Positions 16,858-25,335 are shown, counted from the first letter of the stretch. The stretch is 38,366 bases of DNA from Terriglobia bacterium (GCA_020073365.1 JAIQFL010000074.1:1-38366); one strand, 5' to 3'. Program-made: numbers and translations. The notes: generated by a model from the sequence alone, not told the origin.

Positions 16858-17746
16858 GAAAACCTACCGGCCTTACGAGGGCGAGCTCACTCCGTCGTGG
16901 AGCCGCTTCCTGGTGATCGCGCGCTACGCGTTTGAGGACCTGCACCGGTCGCGCTTTCTGAACACCTTCTTCAGCCTGAGCTTCGCCTATCCCTTGATCG
17001 CCGCGCTCATCATCTATGTGCAGCACAACGGCAGCGTCCTGAGCCTCCTCGGCGTCCAGGGCGCCAACCGGCTGATCTCCATCAACGTCGTCTTCTTCCT
17101 GTCGGTTCTCGGCTGGCAAAGCATGCTGGCGCTGTTTCTGGCGTCGTTTATCGGCCCCGGCCAGGTCTCGCCCGATCTCGCCAACAATGCCCTGGCGCTC
17201 TACCTGGCGCGCCCGTTTTCCCGGAAGGAGTACGTCCTCGGGAAGATGACCGTCCTGCTGATCCTGCTTTCGCTGATGACCTGGGTGCCCGGCTTGTTGC
17301 TGTTCGGTTTGCAGGGCTACTTCGAAGGCTGGGATTGGATGAAGACCAACGTGCGCTTCGCCACCGGCACGTTTTTCGGCGCCTGGATCTGGATTCTGAT
17401 CCTCGCCCTGCTGGCGTTGGCGCTCTCCGCCTGGGTGAAGTGGAAGCCCGCCGCCGGCGGCCTCATGTTCGGCGTCTTCTTCGTGGCCGCCGGGTTCGGC
17501 GCAACCATTAATGGAGTCCAGCGCACCAACTGGGGCAATCTGTTCAACATCAGCTACCTGGTCGGTTCGGTCTGGGCGCACTTGTTCGAGGGCGAAAACA
17601 GGACCACCAACGGAGCGGTCTTCTTCCGCGCCCCGCTGGGTGAGGAGCTTCCCCAGTGGTGCAGTTGGGCCGCTCTTCTGGCGCTCTGCCTGATCTGCCT
17701 CTACATGCTGGCGCGCAAGATCCGCGGCACGGAGGTCGTGCGATGA
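16844..17746 (+). CDS. ABC-2-type transporter permease (pair 1)
   Basis: A 300-residue integral membrane protein with about six helices, for example SFAYPLIAALIIYV, INVVFFLSVLGW, MTVLLILLSLMTWVPGLLLF, WIWILILALLALALSAWV and AALLALCLICLYML. It starts with a short basic cytoplasmic segment, MAVYKKTYRPYEG. It contains ALYLARPFSRKEYVLGK, a loop pattern common in ABC-2 permeases before a helix. The gene overlaps the ATPase before it and ends in an ATGA overlap with the second ATPase. The substrate cannot be read from the sequence. Confidence 0.88.
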   Translation: MAVYKKTYRPYEGELTPSWSRFLVIARYAFEDLHRSRFLNTFFSLSFAYPLIAALIIYVQHNGSVLSLLGVQGANRLISINVVFFLSVLGWQSMLALFLASFIGPGQVSPDLANNALALYLARPFSRKEYVLGKMTVLLILLSLMTWVPGLLLFGLQGYFEGWDWMKTNVRFATGTFFGAWIWILILALLALALSAWVKWKPAAGGLMFGVFFVAAGFGATINGVQRTNWGNLFNISYLVGSVWAHLFEGENRTTNGAVFFRAPLGEELPQWCSWAALLALCLICLYMLARKIRGTEVVR

Positions 17747-18687
17747 GCGATTCCCTCATCACCTTCGCCAACGTCTCGCGATTTTACGGGGAAGTGCTTG
17801 GCATCAACAAGGTGAGCCTGGCGATTCCCCCCGGCATCACCAGCCTGGTGGGCCCCAACGGCTCGGGCAAGACCACCCTCATGAACCTCCTGACCGGGCT
17901 GATCCACCCCACGCAGGGCGAGATCAGCGTTCTGGGAATACCGCCCAACCATCCCGAGCGCCTGTGCCGCCTGGTCGGCTACTGCGCCCAGTTCGACGCA
18001 TTTCCCAAGGGCATGACCGGCTACCAGTTCATCTACTCGTTCCTGCGCATGTACGGCTGGAGCGACGCCGAGTGCGACCAGCGGACGCGCGCATCCCTGC
18101 AACTGGTCGGCTTGCAGGAGGCCGCACACCGCCCCGTGGCCGCCTACAGCAAAGGCATGCGGCAGCGCGTCAAGCTGGCGCAAGCCACGGCCCACGATCC
18201 GCAGGTGGTCATCCTGGACGAGCCGCTGAACGGCCTCGACCCCCTGGCGCGCGCCGAAGCCATCGCCATGTTCCGCCAGTGGGGCGACCAGGGCCGCCAT
18301 GTCGTCGTCTCGAGCCACATCCTGCACGAGGTGGATCGCATCTCCGACCAGGTGATCCTGCTCAGCCAGGGCTACGTGGTGGCCGAGGGCCAGATCCATA
18401 GCGTTCGCAACGAGGTGAAGGAGCAGCCCATGCAGATCCTGGTGCGCTGCGACCGGCCCGGCATGTTGGCCTCGCGCCTCTTCCTTCAGGACCACGTGGT
18501 GGAGGCCAAGGTCAATCCCGATGGCAAAGGCCTGCTGCTGCGCACCAAGGATGCCGACGGCTTCTATCTGTTGTTGAACCGTGTAATTCTCGATTCGGGC
18601 CTGGAAGTGGAATCCGTGGCGCCCGCGGATGACGATGTGAATTCGGTCTACCAGTACCTGATCGGCGGCGAGGGAGCCACCGTATGA
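17743..18687 (+). CDS. ABC transporter ATP-binding protein (pair 2)
   Basis: A 314-residue ATPase from ATG 17743, which overlaps the previous stop (ATGA); the longer frame from 17656 lies inside the permease. Walker A is GPNGSGKTT, the Q-loop is GYCAQFDAFP, the signature is YSKGMRQR, Walker B is VVILDEPLNGLD, and the H-loop is VSSHIL. It differs clearly from the first ATPase, so the two pairs are not a recent duplication. A regulatory C-terminal extension ends GGEGATV. It serves the permease encoded next, with which it overlaps by four bases. Confidence 0.93.
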   Translation: MSDSLITFANVSRFYGEVLGINKVSLAIPPGITSLVGPNGSGKTTLMNLLTGLIHPTQGEISVLGIPPNHPERLCRLVGYCAQFDAFPKGMTGYQFIYSFLRMYGWSDAECDQRTRASLQLVGLQEAAHRPVAAYSKGMRQRVKLAQATAHDPQVVILDEPLNGLDPLARAEAIAMFRQWGDQGRHVVVSSHILHEVDRISDQVILLSQGYVVAEGQIHSVRNEVKEQPMQILVRCDRPGMLASRLFLQDHVVEAKVNPDGKGLLLRTKDADGFYLLLNRVILDSGLEVESVAPADDDVNSVYQYLIGGEGATV

Positions 18688-19679
18688 ACCCGTCACCAAC
18701 AAACCAGCCAGGCCCAACCGAGCCGATCGCAGCCCAGGGAAGCGGCGCCCCCGCTCCTGCGAGCGCAGCGAGCCCCAACCCCCAACCCCCAGCCCCCAGC
18801 CCCGCGAGCGTAGCGAGCCTCAGCCCCCAACCCCGCGAGCGCAGCGAGCCCCGGCCCCCCGCACCATGGGCGCGCCAGATCGGCGCGGTCCTCCGTCTGG
18901 AATTGAAGAAGACGTTCCTCTCCAAGCGGGGCTGGTGGATCTATTTCCTGGCGCTCGGCCCGGTGGTGCTCACGTTGATTCACTGGCTTTTCGAAGCCCG
19001 CCGCAGCGGAGGCCGTCACAGCATGGGCGAAGACAGCCTGATCTTCGCCGGGCTCTTCATGTTCTATTACCTGCGGGCCGGACTCTTCTTCGGCTGCATG
19101 GGAATCTTCTCCAATCTGTTCCGCGGCGAGATGCTGGAGAAGACCCTGCACTACTACTTCCTGACGCCCATGCGCCGGGAAATGCTGGTGGCCGGCAAGT
19201 ATCTCGCCGGCCTGGCCGTGGCGCTGGTGCTGTTCGTAGGCAGCGCGACGCTTTCGTTCGTGCTGATCGGCAAACATTTCGGCGCGGCCTGGACCGACTA
19301 CCTGCTCCACGGCCCCGGCCTGAACCAACTCGGCGCCTACGCGCTGGTAGCGGCGCTGGCCTGCATCGGGTACGGCGCGGTATTCCTGATGTGTGGCCTG
19401 TTCTTCAAGAACCCCATGATCCCCGCCGCGGTGGTGTGGGTGTGGGAAAACATCAACCCGTTCCTGCCGGCGGTGCTGAAGAAGATCAGCGTGATCTTCT
19501 ACCTGAAGAACCTCTGTCCGGTGGAGGTCCCCGTCCCGCCGCCCTTCAACGTGATGGTCATCGACGCCGACCCGACCCCCTTCTGGGTCGCCGTCCCCGG
19601 CCTGCTCGCGGTGGCCCTGATCTTCCTGATTTACGCGGGTATCTCTGCCCGCAACGCGGAGATCAACTACGGCGAGTAA
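18684..19679 (+). CDS. ABC-2-type transporter permease (pair 2) with repeat-derived N-terminus
   Basis: A 331-residue permease. After about 70 residues of Pro/Ala/Ser-rich sequence, the membrane domain begins at IGAVLRLELKKTFLSKRGWW. It has about six helices, including YLAGLAVALVLFVGSATLSF, LVAALACIGYGAVFLMCGLFF and FWVAVPGLLAVALIFLIYAG. The proline-rich N-terminus is encoded by a DNA repeat (18759-18849) that looks inserted in frame, so the protein gained a disordered cytoplasmic tail. The gene begins in an ATGA overlap and is the last of the six-gene operon. Its stop codon lies inside the terminator stem. Confidence 0.88.
   Translation: MNPSPTNQPGPTEPIAAQGSGAPAPASAASPNPQPPAPSPASVASLSPQPRERSEPRPPAPWARQIGAVLRLELKKTFLSKRGWWIYFLALGPVVLTLIHWLFEARRSGGRHSMGEDSLIFAGLFMFYYLRAGLFFGCMGIFSNLFRGEMLEKTLHYYFLTPMRREMLVAGKYLAGLAVALVLFVGSATLSFVLIGKHFGAAWTDYLLHGPGLNQLGAYALVAALACIGYGAVFLMCGLFFKNPMIPAAVVWVWENINPFLPAVLKKISVIFYLKNLCPVEVPVPPPFNVMVIDADPTPFWVAVPGLLAVALIFLIYAGISARNAEINYGE
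18759..18849 (+). repeat. Three copies of GCGAGCGNAGCGAGC inside a coding region
   Basis: Copies lie at 18759-18773 (C in the variable position), 18804-18818 (T) and 18835-18849 (C). Each is followed by a CC(C/T)-rich stretch such as CCCAACCCCCAGCCCC. Spacing is 45 and 31 bases. The array codes in frame for the Pro/Ser/Ala-rich N-terminus of the permease. Confidence 0.8.
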
Positions 19680-19707
19680 CACGGGCATCCTTGCCTGTGT
19701 TGTTTTT
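19678..19707 (+). terminator. Rho-independent terminator of the sigma/ABC operon
   Basis: The stem AACACGGGCA (19678-19687) pairs with TGCCTGTGTT (19692-19701) over ten positions with one G-U pair. The loop is TCCT, and GTTTTT follows. The stem overlaps the TAA stop of the last permease gene. It separates the operon from the convergent alanine racemase gene. Confidence 0.8.
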
Positions 19708-19770
19708 CGGCCCCGTCACCAGCCACGTGCTTCGTCGGTGTGGCCTGAGTGTGTTGCCGTTCTTGGACCG

Positions 19771-20904
19771 TTACACGTACACCCGCCGCACGCGAGCGCT
19801 GATGCTGCACAGAATATTGTAGGAGATGGTACCGGCCGTGCGGGCGATCTGCTGGGCGTCCAGGCGGGCATCGCCCTCGGCGCCTAGCAGGGTGATTTCG
19901 TCGCCGGGACCCAGGGCGGCCGTGTGGCTCAGGTCGACGGTGGTGAGATCCATGGAAATGGTGCCGAGAATGGCCGAGAGCTTGCCGTCCGCAATCACTT
20001 TGCCGCGGTTGGAAAGCCGGTGGAAGATGCCGTCGGCATAGCCCGCCCCGACAATGCCGATGCGCATCGGCCGGAGCGTGCGGAAGGTGCCTCCATATCC
20101 CACCAGCGCGCCTTCCGGAAGGTCCTTCACCGCCAGGAGCTTGGCCCTCCAGGTGAGCGCGGGTTTTACATCGAGGAGTTGAGCCGGAGCATCGCCGCGC
20201 GCGGGTGAAACGTAGCCGTAAAGCGCGTGGCCGGCGCGCACCATGGTGTGCCAGCCTTCCGTGCGGCCGTAGCCGATGGCATTGGTGCTGGAGGTGTGCA
20301 GGCGGTCGGCATCCACGCCCGCCCCGCGTAGCGCCTCGCAGATGGAGTGAAAGTACGCCAGTTGATCGTCCGTCTGCGTGCTGGTGTAGTCGGTGGCGGA
20401 GGCGAAATGCGTCATCAAGCCTTCCAGTTGCGCGCGCCGGGTTTGGGCGAGTGTACTGAGGATCTCACCGGCCGAGGCGCGGGTGCCCAATCGCCCCATG
20501 CCGGAATCGATCTTGAGATGATAACGGATGGCCCTCCCGGAGGCGTCGGCGAGGCGGTCCAACTGGCGCATCTGGTCGAGCGAGTGAACGGCCGGCGTGA
20601 GATCGTAATCCACCAGGGCATCGCCCTCGTAAGGCAAAAAGCCGCCCATGACCAGAATGCGGGTCTGGTGAATGCCTCCCCGGCGCAGATTGACACCCTC
20701 GTCGACGGAGCTGACCGCCAGCCATTTGGCGCCTTCGGCGACCAGCACGCGCGAGACTTCGATAGCTCCGTGGCCATAGGCATCGGCCTTGACCACGCAG
20801 GCGACCTCCACGTGGGGGCCGACGACCGAGCGGACATTGCGGTAGTTGCGCGCGATCTGCTCGCGCGAGACCAGCACGTAAGAGCGAAAGGGAGCGGACA
20901 CCAT
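19771..20904 (-). CDS. alr: Alanine racemase
   Basis: A 377-residue PLP enzyme interconverting L- and D-alanine for peptidoglycan. The PLP lysine is Lys39 in VVKADAYGHG. The second catalytic base is Tyr289 in GAGYADG. The supporting residues are in LKIDSGMGRLG (Lys131, Arg138) and ISMDLTTVDL (Met318). The C-terminus follows the family pattern GTISYNILCSISARVRRVY, where most members have a Pro-Tyr-Glu in place of Ser-Tyr-Asn. The length is normal for the family. ATG 20904 has no strong ribosome-binding site. The gene stands alone and converges with the ABC operon. Confidence 0.95.
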   Translation of the reverse strand: MVSAPFRSYVLVSREQIARNYRNVRSVVGPHVEVACVVKADAYGHGAIEVSRVLVAEGAKWLAVSSVDEGVNLRRGGIHQTRILVMGGFLPYEGDALVDYDLTPAVHSLDQMRQLDRLADASGRAIRYHLKIDSGMGRLGTRASAGEILSTLAQTRRAQLEGLMTHFASATDYTSTQTDDQLAYFHSICEALRGAGVDADRLHTSSTNAIGYGRTEGWHTMVRAGHALYGYVSPARGDAPAQLLDVKPALTWRAKLLAVKDLPEGALVGYGGTFRTLRPMRIGIVGAGYADGIFHRLSNRGKVIADGKLSAILGTISMDLTTVDLSHTAALGPGDEITLLGAEGDARLDAQQIARTAGTISYNILCSISARVRRVYV

Positions 20905-21092
20905 TTCATTCTAGCGGGCAGCCTGCGCGAGGCCGCAAGCGGGCGTAGGATAAGGGAGGGAGTCAGGAAGGCAACGCTCAACGACGAGATGCTGAACTCG
21001 CGCCGCGAACGCCGCGAAACTCCGAATTGCCCGGATGGGCTGATCCTGCTAGACTTAGAGATTCTGGGGTCAATCCAATTCGAGGTTGTTTA

Positions 21093-21797
21093 GTGAAGGT
21101 TCGCGTTCTCGTATCGTTCGCTATCATCTGTGTCTCGGCTGTCGCGGAAACGCCTGTAGTGCTTCCTGACGCGATTGTCGAAAACTATTGCGTCGCGTCC
21201 CGCAACCAGGAACAGGCGCTCAAATCCGCGTCGATGGACGTCGATATTGCGGGGTCGCTGCCCAAGTTAAAGAAGCAGGGAAAGCTGCACGCCCTGCGGC
21301 GCATCTCCAGCCTGGGCCGCATTACCTACGAACGGCTGCGTTTTGAGGGCGACAATACGGTCAAGCGAGAGGTCATTGCCCGTTACCTGACGGCGGAATC
21401 GGAAGCGCAGCACGGCCCTTCTCTCGCCGTGACTCCTGAGAATTACAAGTTCAAGTACAAAGGCCACGGCCAACTGGACGGGCGCGCTGTCTACATGTTT
21501 CAGGTGGCCCCGAAGCAGAAGCGCCAGGGCCTGTTCAAAGGCGAAGTCTGGATCGATGACGCCACATATCTTCGCGTCCAGGAGTCCGGCTACCTGGTCA
21601 AGAGTCCGTCCCTCGCGGTCCGCAAGGTCGCTTTCGTAAGAAGGTACGAGATCCGGGACGGAATTTCGGTGCCCCGCGAAATGCAAAGCGTGACGGACAC
21701 CTGGCTGGTCGGCAAGGCGGAGCTGACGATCGAGTTCAGCAATTTTTCGATCGATGGCTCTAAACAGGGCGTAGCGGGCGATACGGACGGCCAATAG
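21093..21797 (+). CDS. Secreted LolA-like / outer-membrane lipoprotein-sorting-like protein
   Basis: A 234-residue protein from GTG 21093, with GAGG seven bases upstream; the longer frame from 21027 would bury the signal peptide. The signal sequence MKVRVLVSFAIICVSAVA is followed by a beta-rich domain: LRFEGDNTVKREVIARYLTA, then GQLDGRAVYMFQVAPKQKR, GLFKGEVWIDDATYLRVQES and VGKAELTIEFSNFSI. The order of strands and the 'EVWID-x-x-T-x-x-x-x' motif are like LolA/LolB-fold proteins that bind lipid in a half-barrel. It lies 47 bases upstream of hpnJ on the same strand, so a role in handling the hopanoid product is conceivable. That is inference from position only. Confidence 0.7.
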   Translation: MKVRVLVSFAIICVSAVAETPVVLPDAIVENYCVASRNQEQALKSASMDVDIAGSLPKLKKQGKLHALRRISSLGRITYERLRFEGDNTVKREVIARYLTAESEAQHGPSLAVTPENYKFKYKGHGQLDGRAVYMFQVAPKQKRQGLFKGEVWIDDATYLRVQESGYLVKSPSLAVRKVAFVRRYEIRDGISVPREMQSVTDTWLVGKAELTIEFSNFSIDGSKQGVAGDTDGQ

Positions 21798-21844
21798 GTG
21801 GCCCACGTTTTCGCTTTTCAAAACGGCGCTCCCTTGGAGAATAC

Positions 21845-23311
21845 ATGAGAACGCTCTTTCTGAATCCCCCATCCTTTGAAGGCTTCGACGGCGGCGACAG
21901 CTCGCGCTGGCCGGCCTCCCGCGAAATCGAGTCGTACTGGTATCCGGTATGGCTGTGCTACCCCGCCGGCATGCTGCCGGATAGCAAAGTCGTGGATGCG
22001 CCGCCGCACAAGATCTCGATCGAGCAGACGGTCGCGATGGGCAAGGATTTCGAATTGCTCGTGCTTTACACCTCCACTCCCGGTTTTCACGTCGACGTGA
22101 AAATGGCCGAGATGATGAAGGACGTCAACCCCAAACTGAAGGTGGCCTTCGTGGGACCGCCCGTGACTGTCGAGCCCGACAAAACGTTGCGCGGTACCAG
22201 AGCCATCGATTTCGTGGTTCGCCGGGAATTCGACTACCAGATCGCGGATTACGCCAAAGGCAAGCCGCTCGAAGAGTTGCCCGGCGTGAGCTTCCGCAGG
22301 AACGGGCAGATCGTCAACAACCCGGAGGGTCCGGCCATCGAGAATCTGGATGAGCTGCCGTGGGTGACCAAGGTCTACAAGCGAGATCTGGACATCACGC
22401 GCTACAACGTCCCCTTCCTCCTGAGCCCGTTCGTTTCGCTCTATACCTCGCGCGGTTGTCCGGCGCTGTGCACATTTTGCCTCTGGCCGCAGACGCACTC
22501 GGGACATCGCTGGCGCCTGCGATCCTCCGACGACGTGGCCAACGAAGCCCGTTACGCGCTGGAGAATTTTCCCCAAATGAAGGAGATCTTCTTCGACGAC
22601 GACACCTTCAACTACCGCAAGGAGCGCACCATCGAGCTGTGCAAGAAGCTCCAGCCGCTCAAGCTCACCTGGTCGTGCACGTCGCGCGTCACCACCGACT
22701 ACGACACGCTGAAGGCCATGAAAGAGGCCGGCTGCCGGCTGCTGATCGTGGGGTACGAATCGGGCGATCCGCAGATCCTCAAGAACATCAAGAAGGGCGC
22801 CACCGTGGATATGGCGCAGCGTTTCACGGCCAACTGCAAGAAACTGGATCTGAAGGTGCACGGCGATTTCATCATCGGCCTGCCCGGCGAGACCCGGGAA
22901 AGCATCCGCAAGACCATCGATTTCGCCAAGAAGCTGGACAACGAAACGATCCAGGTCTCCATCGCGCATCCCTACCCGGGCACCGAATTCTACGATTACG
23001 TCACGAAGAACAACCTGATCACCATCGATTCCATGACCGATGAGACCGGCCACCAACTGCCCAACGTGGTATACCCCGGGCTCGACCGCGGGGAACTGGT
23101 GGAGTGGGTGGAGAAGTTCTATGGCGAATACTTCTTCCGCCCGCGTGTGATCTGGCGCATTGTGAGAAAGGCTGTGTTCAACGGCGGCGAGCGCCGGCGG
23201 CTCACCAAGGAAGCCCGCGAGTATATGGCCCTCCGGTCCAAACGAAAGAGGTTTGTGGCCGATCATAAGGCCGCCAAACCGGCGCCTGTTGCCGCCAACT
23301 CCGGCGGCTAG
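21845..23311 (+). CDS. hpnJ: Hopanoid-type B12-binding/radical SAM protein HpnJ
   Basis: A 488-residue protein with an N-terminal cobalamin-binding-like domain (MRTLFLNPPSFEGFDG, CYPAGML) and a radical SAM core. The [4Fe-4S] cysteines are Cys205, Cys209 and Cys212 in SRGCPALCTFC (Cx3Cx2C). Further core motifs are EIFFDDDTF, LLIVGYESGDP and GDFIIGLPGETRES. The opening sequence and length match the hopanoid-associated HpnJ family. HpnJ is known to convert the glucosamine head group of bacteriohopanetetrol into the cyclitol ether. A GGAG site precedes ATG 21845. Two small transporters and hpnI follow with gaps of 8, -4 and -4 bases, forming one operon. Confidence 0.85.
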   Translation: MRTLFLNPPSFEGFDGGDSSRWPASREIESYWYPVWLCYPAGMLPDSKVVDAPPHKISIEQTVAMGKDFELLVLYTSTPGFHVDVKMAEMMKDVNPKLKVAFVGPPVTVEPDKTLRGTRAIDFVVRREFDYQIADYAKGKPLEELPGVSFRRNGQIVNNPEGPAIENLDELPWVTKVYKRDLDITRYNVPFLLSPFVSLYTSRGCPALCTFCLWPQTHSGHRWRLRSSDDVANEARYALENFPQMKEIFFDDDTFNYRKERTIELCKKLQPLKLTWSCTSRVTTDYDTLKAMKEAGCRLLIVGYESGDPQILKNIKKGATVDMAQRFTANCKKLDLKVHGDFIIGLPGETRESIRKTIDFAKKLDNETIQVSIAHPYPGTEFYDYVTKNNLITIDSMTDETGHQLPNVVYPGLDRGELVEWVEKFYGEYFFRPRVIWRIVRKAVFNGGERRRLTKEAREYMALRSKRKRFVADHKAAKPAPVAANSGG

Positions 23312-23319
23312 CCCGACGA

Positions 23320-23742
23320 ATGTCCAAGGAATCGGCCCGACTCCGACTGAAGACGTGGATCTGCGCCACCGTTGTCGTCTTCAGCAACGTATTCGGCAAC
23401 TTTTTCATGAAACGCGGCATGCCGGCGGAGCTGCCCACCCCGCTCGCATACATCACGGTCTTGTTCCAACCGTGGGTGGCGCTGGGGGTGGCCCTGCTGA
23501 TCCTGTGGCTGCTCTCGCGCATGGCTCTGCTGAGTTGGGCGGACTTGAGCTATGTGTTGCCGGTGACTTCGGTAGGGTATGTGTTGGTTGCGCTGGCGGG
23601 CAAAGTTCTGCTCAATGAACAGATCACTGCGAAGCGCTGGGCCGGGATCATCCTGATTGTGGCGGGCGTCGCGCTGGTGAGCGGCGGCAGCGCTCCGCAG
23701 ACCACTCCGCTGATAGTCGAGGCAGGGGAGGCCGGCAAGTGA
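23320..23742 (+). CDS. EmrE/ArnE-like four-helix transporter (first half)
   Basis: A 140-residue drug/metabolite-superfamily half transporter with four predicted helices: about 12-32 (WICATVVVFSNVFGNFFM), 43-63, 75-95 and 105-122. The C-terminal half has the family pattern SYVLPVTSVGYVLVALAGKV, then LNEQITAKRWAGIILIVAGV, resembling ArnE, which with ArnF flips undecaprenyl-phosphate-aminoarabinose. It begins eight bases after hpnJ and ends in a GTGA overlap with a second half-size protein, suggesting an obligate heterodimer. The probable cargo is a lipid-linked sugar or hopanoid intermediate, but that is inferred from context. Confidence 0.8.
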   Translation: MSKESARLRLKTWICATVVVFSNVFGNFFMKRGMPAELPTPLAYITVLFQPWVALGVALLILWLLSRMALLSWADLSYVLPVTSVGYVLVALAGKVLLNEQITAKRWAGIILIVAGVALVSGGSAPQTTPLIVEAGEAGK

Positions 23743-24101
23743 GGTGGATATGGGTCGCGATCATCGTGGCAGCTACCACCGTGGGCGAAGTCCTGCAGGC
23801 GATGGGTATGCGGCGGCACGGTGAGATCCGCGATTTCCGCCCCGGCGCCCTCGGCCGCGCCATGGCGGTGCTGGCCCGCAATCGCTTCGTCATCGGCTCG
23901 GTGGTGGCCATGGCGGTTTCGTTTTTTGCCTACATGGGGCTGCTGACCATAGCGGACCTCAGCTTTGCGGTTCCGGCGACGGCTGTCACGTACGTGCTGG
24001 AGACCGTTCTGGCTAAGTATGTCCTGAAGGAGCACGTCAACTGGCTGCGTTGGGCGGGTGCATCGCTGGTGATTTTCGGCGTCGCTCTGGTTTCTTTGTG
24101 A
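23739..24101 (+). CDS. EmrE/ArnF-like four-helix transporter (second half)
   Basis: A 120-residue drug/metabolite-superfamily half transporter starting at GTG 23739 within the previous gene's stop. It has four helices: residues 2-20, about 48-66, 74-95 and 103-120. The motif LSFAVPATAVTYVLETVLAK, then LKEHVNWLRWAGASLVIFGV, mirrors the first half. The charged loop MRRHGEIRDFRPG between helices 1 and 2 differs from it, which fits opposite topology in a heterodimer. Its stop overlaps the hpnI start (GTGA). Confidence 0.8.
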   Translation: MRWIWVAIIVAATTVGEVLQAMGMRRHGEIRDFRPGALGRAMAVLARNRFVIGSVVAMAVSFFAYMGLLTIADLSFAVPATAVTYVLETVLAKYVLKEHVNWLRWAGASLVIFGVALVSL

Positions 24102-25240
24102 TCTGGCTGGCACTGCCGGCCCTGGCCGCCGCCGCCTACTACGCGCTCGCCATCATCGCGGCAGTGAAATGGAAAATGGCGGATCGAAGCCGGCCGACAG
24201 ACGACAAAAAACGATCGTCTGTCCCACTCCCACTGTCGATCCTCAAACCCATTCACGGCCGCGATCCCCAGTTTTATGAGGCGATCCGTTCCCACGCCGA
24301 GCAGGACTATCCCGAATTCGAGATCCTCTTCGGACTGAACGATCCCGACGACCCGGCGATGGAAGACATCCGACGTCTCCAGCGCGAGTTCCCCGGCCGG
24401 TCGATCGGCATCCGGGTGGTCTGCACCAAAGCACCCAACGCCAAGGTCGGCGTCCTGGCCGAATTGGCCGATCATGCCCGCTACCCGCTGCTGCTGGTCA
24501 ACGACAGCGACATCGTGGTGGAACCCGGATACCTGCGGGCGGTGACAGCGCCTCTCGCCGATCCGCAAATCGGGATGGTGACTTGCCTGTACCGCGCCAC
24601 CGCCGAGTCGTGGGCTTCCCGCGCGGAAGCCTTGGGCATCGCCACGGAATTCGCACCCAGCGTGCTGGTGGCTCGCCTGCTGGGCGTGGCGGATTTTGCG
24701 CTCGGGTCCACCATGGTGTTTCGCGCCGATGCCCTGCGCCGTTTCGGTGGGTTCTCCACCATCGCCGGGTACCTGGCCGACGACTACCAGTTGGGGCGCC
24801 ATATCGCCCGGTTGGGCTATCGCATCGAGTTTGCGCCCGTGGTGGTGGAGACCGATCTGGGCGGAGAATCCTGGGGACAGACCTGGCGCCACCAATTGCG
24901 ATGGGCGCGCACGATCCGCGTTTCGCGGCCCGCGGGCTACTACGGGTACGTGGTGACACACGCCACTTTGTGGGCGCTGGTGGCCTTCGCCTGCCACCAG
25001 TCGTGGGTCGGGGTGACGGCGCTCACCTTGCGGATGGTTGCGGGAGTGCTGGTGGGAGTAGCCGTTCTGAAGGACCGTCACGTTGCGACCGACTTCTGGT
25101 TGATTCCCGTGCGCGACCTCTTCGGATTCGCGGTCTGGCTGGGTGGCGTGTTCGGCCGCCACGTGGACTGGCGCGACCGCCGATTGCGGTTGCACGGCGA
25201 CGGACATATTTGCGCGGAATCATATCGAAGACTAAGGTGA
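24098..25240 (+). CDS. hpnI: Hopanoid-associated glycosyltransferase HpnI
   Basis: A 380-residue membrane glycosyltransferase of the GT21 (ceramide glucosyltransferase-like) type. An N-terminal helix (IWLALPALAAAAYYALAIIA) precedes the catalytic domain. Motifs are D1 in GLNDPDDPAM, the DxD motif in VNDSDIVV (Asp136, Asp138), D3 in YLADDYQLG, and the (Q/R)xxRW motif in HQLRWARTI. C-terminal helices follow (THATLWALVAFAC, LTLRMVAGVLVGVAVL). In the known pathway HpnI adds N-acetylglucosamine to bacteriohopanetetrol. I took GTG 24098, which overlaps the previous stop; ATG 24050 lies inside the transporter gene. It is the last gene of the hopanoid operon. Confidence 0.85.
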   Translation: MIWLALPALAAAAYYALAIIAAVKWKMADRSRPTDDKKRSSVPLPLSILKPIHGRDPQFYEAIRSHAEQDYPEFEILFGLNDPDDPAMEDIRRLQREFPGRSIGIRVVCTKAPNAKVGVLAELADHARYPLLLVNDSDIVVEPGYLRAVTAPLADPQIGMVTCLYRATAESWASRAEALGIATEFAPSVLVARLLGVADFALGSTMVFRADALRRFGGFSTIAGYLADDYQLGRHIARLGYRIEFAPVVVETDLGGESWGQTWRHQLRWARTIRVSRPAGYYGYVVTHATLWALVAFACHQSWVGVTALTLRMVAGVLVGVAVLKDRHVATDFWLIPVRDLFGFAVWLGGVFGRHVDWRDRRLRLHGDGHICAESYRRLR

Positions 25241-25301
25241 TCCCGGGGCTCCCCTAACCCCCCCAAGCCCTACCCCTACCACTCCTACCACCCCTACCTC
25301 A

Positions 25302-25330
25302 TTGACTTGCCTGTTCAAATAAGATAGTTT
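25302..25330 (+). promoter_or_regulatory. Possible promoter before the adenylate kinase gene
   Basis: TTGACT (25302-25307) matches the -35 consensus in five of six positions. An AT-rich stretch with a weak -10 candidate (ATAGTT, 16-base spacing) follows. This leaves almost no 5' leader before GTG 25336. A C-rich CCCTACC-type simple repeat lies just upstream (about 25257-25300). Confidence 0.3.
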
Positions 25331-25335
25331 GAGAT

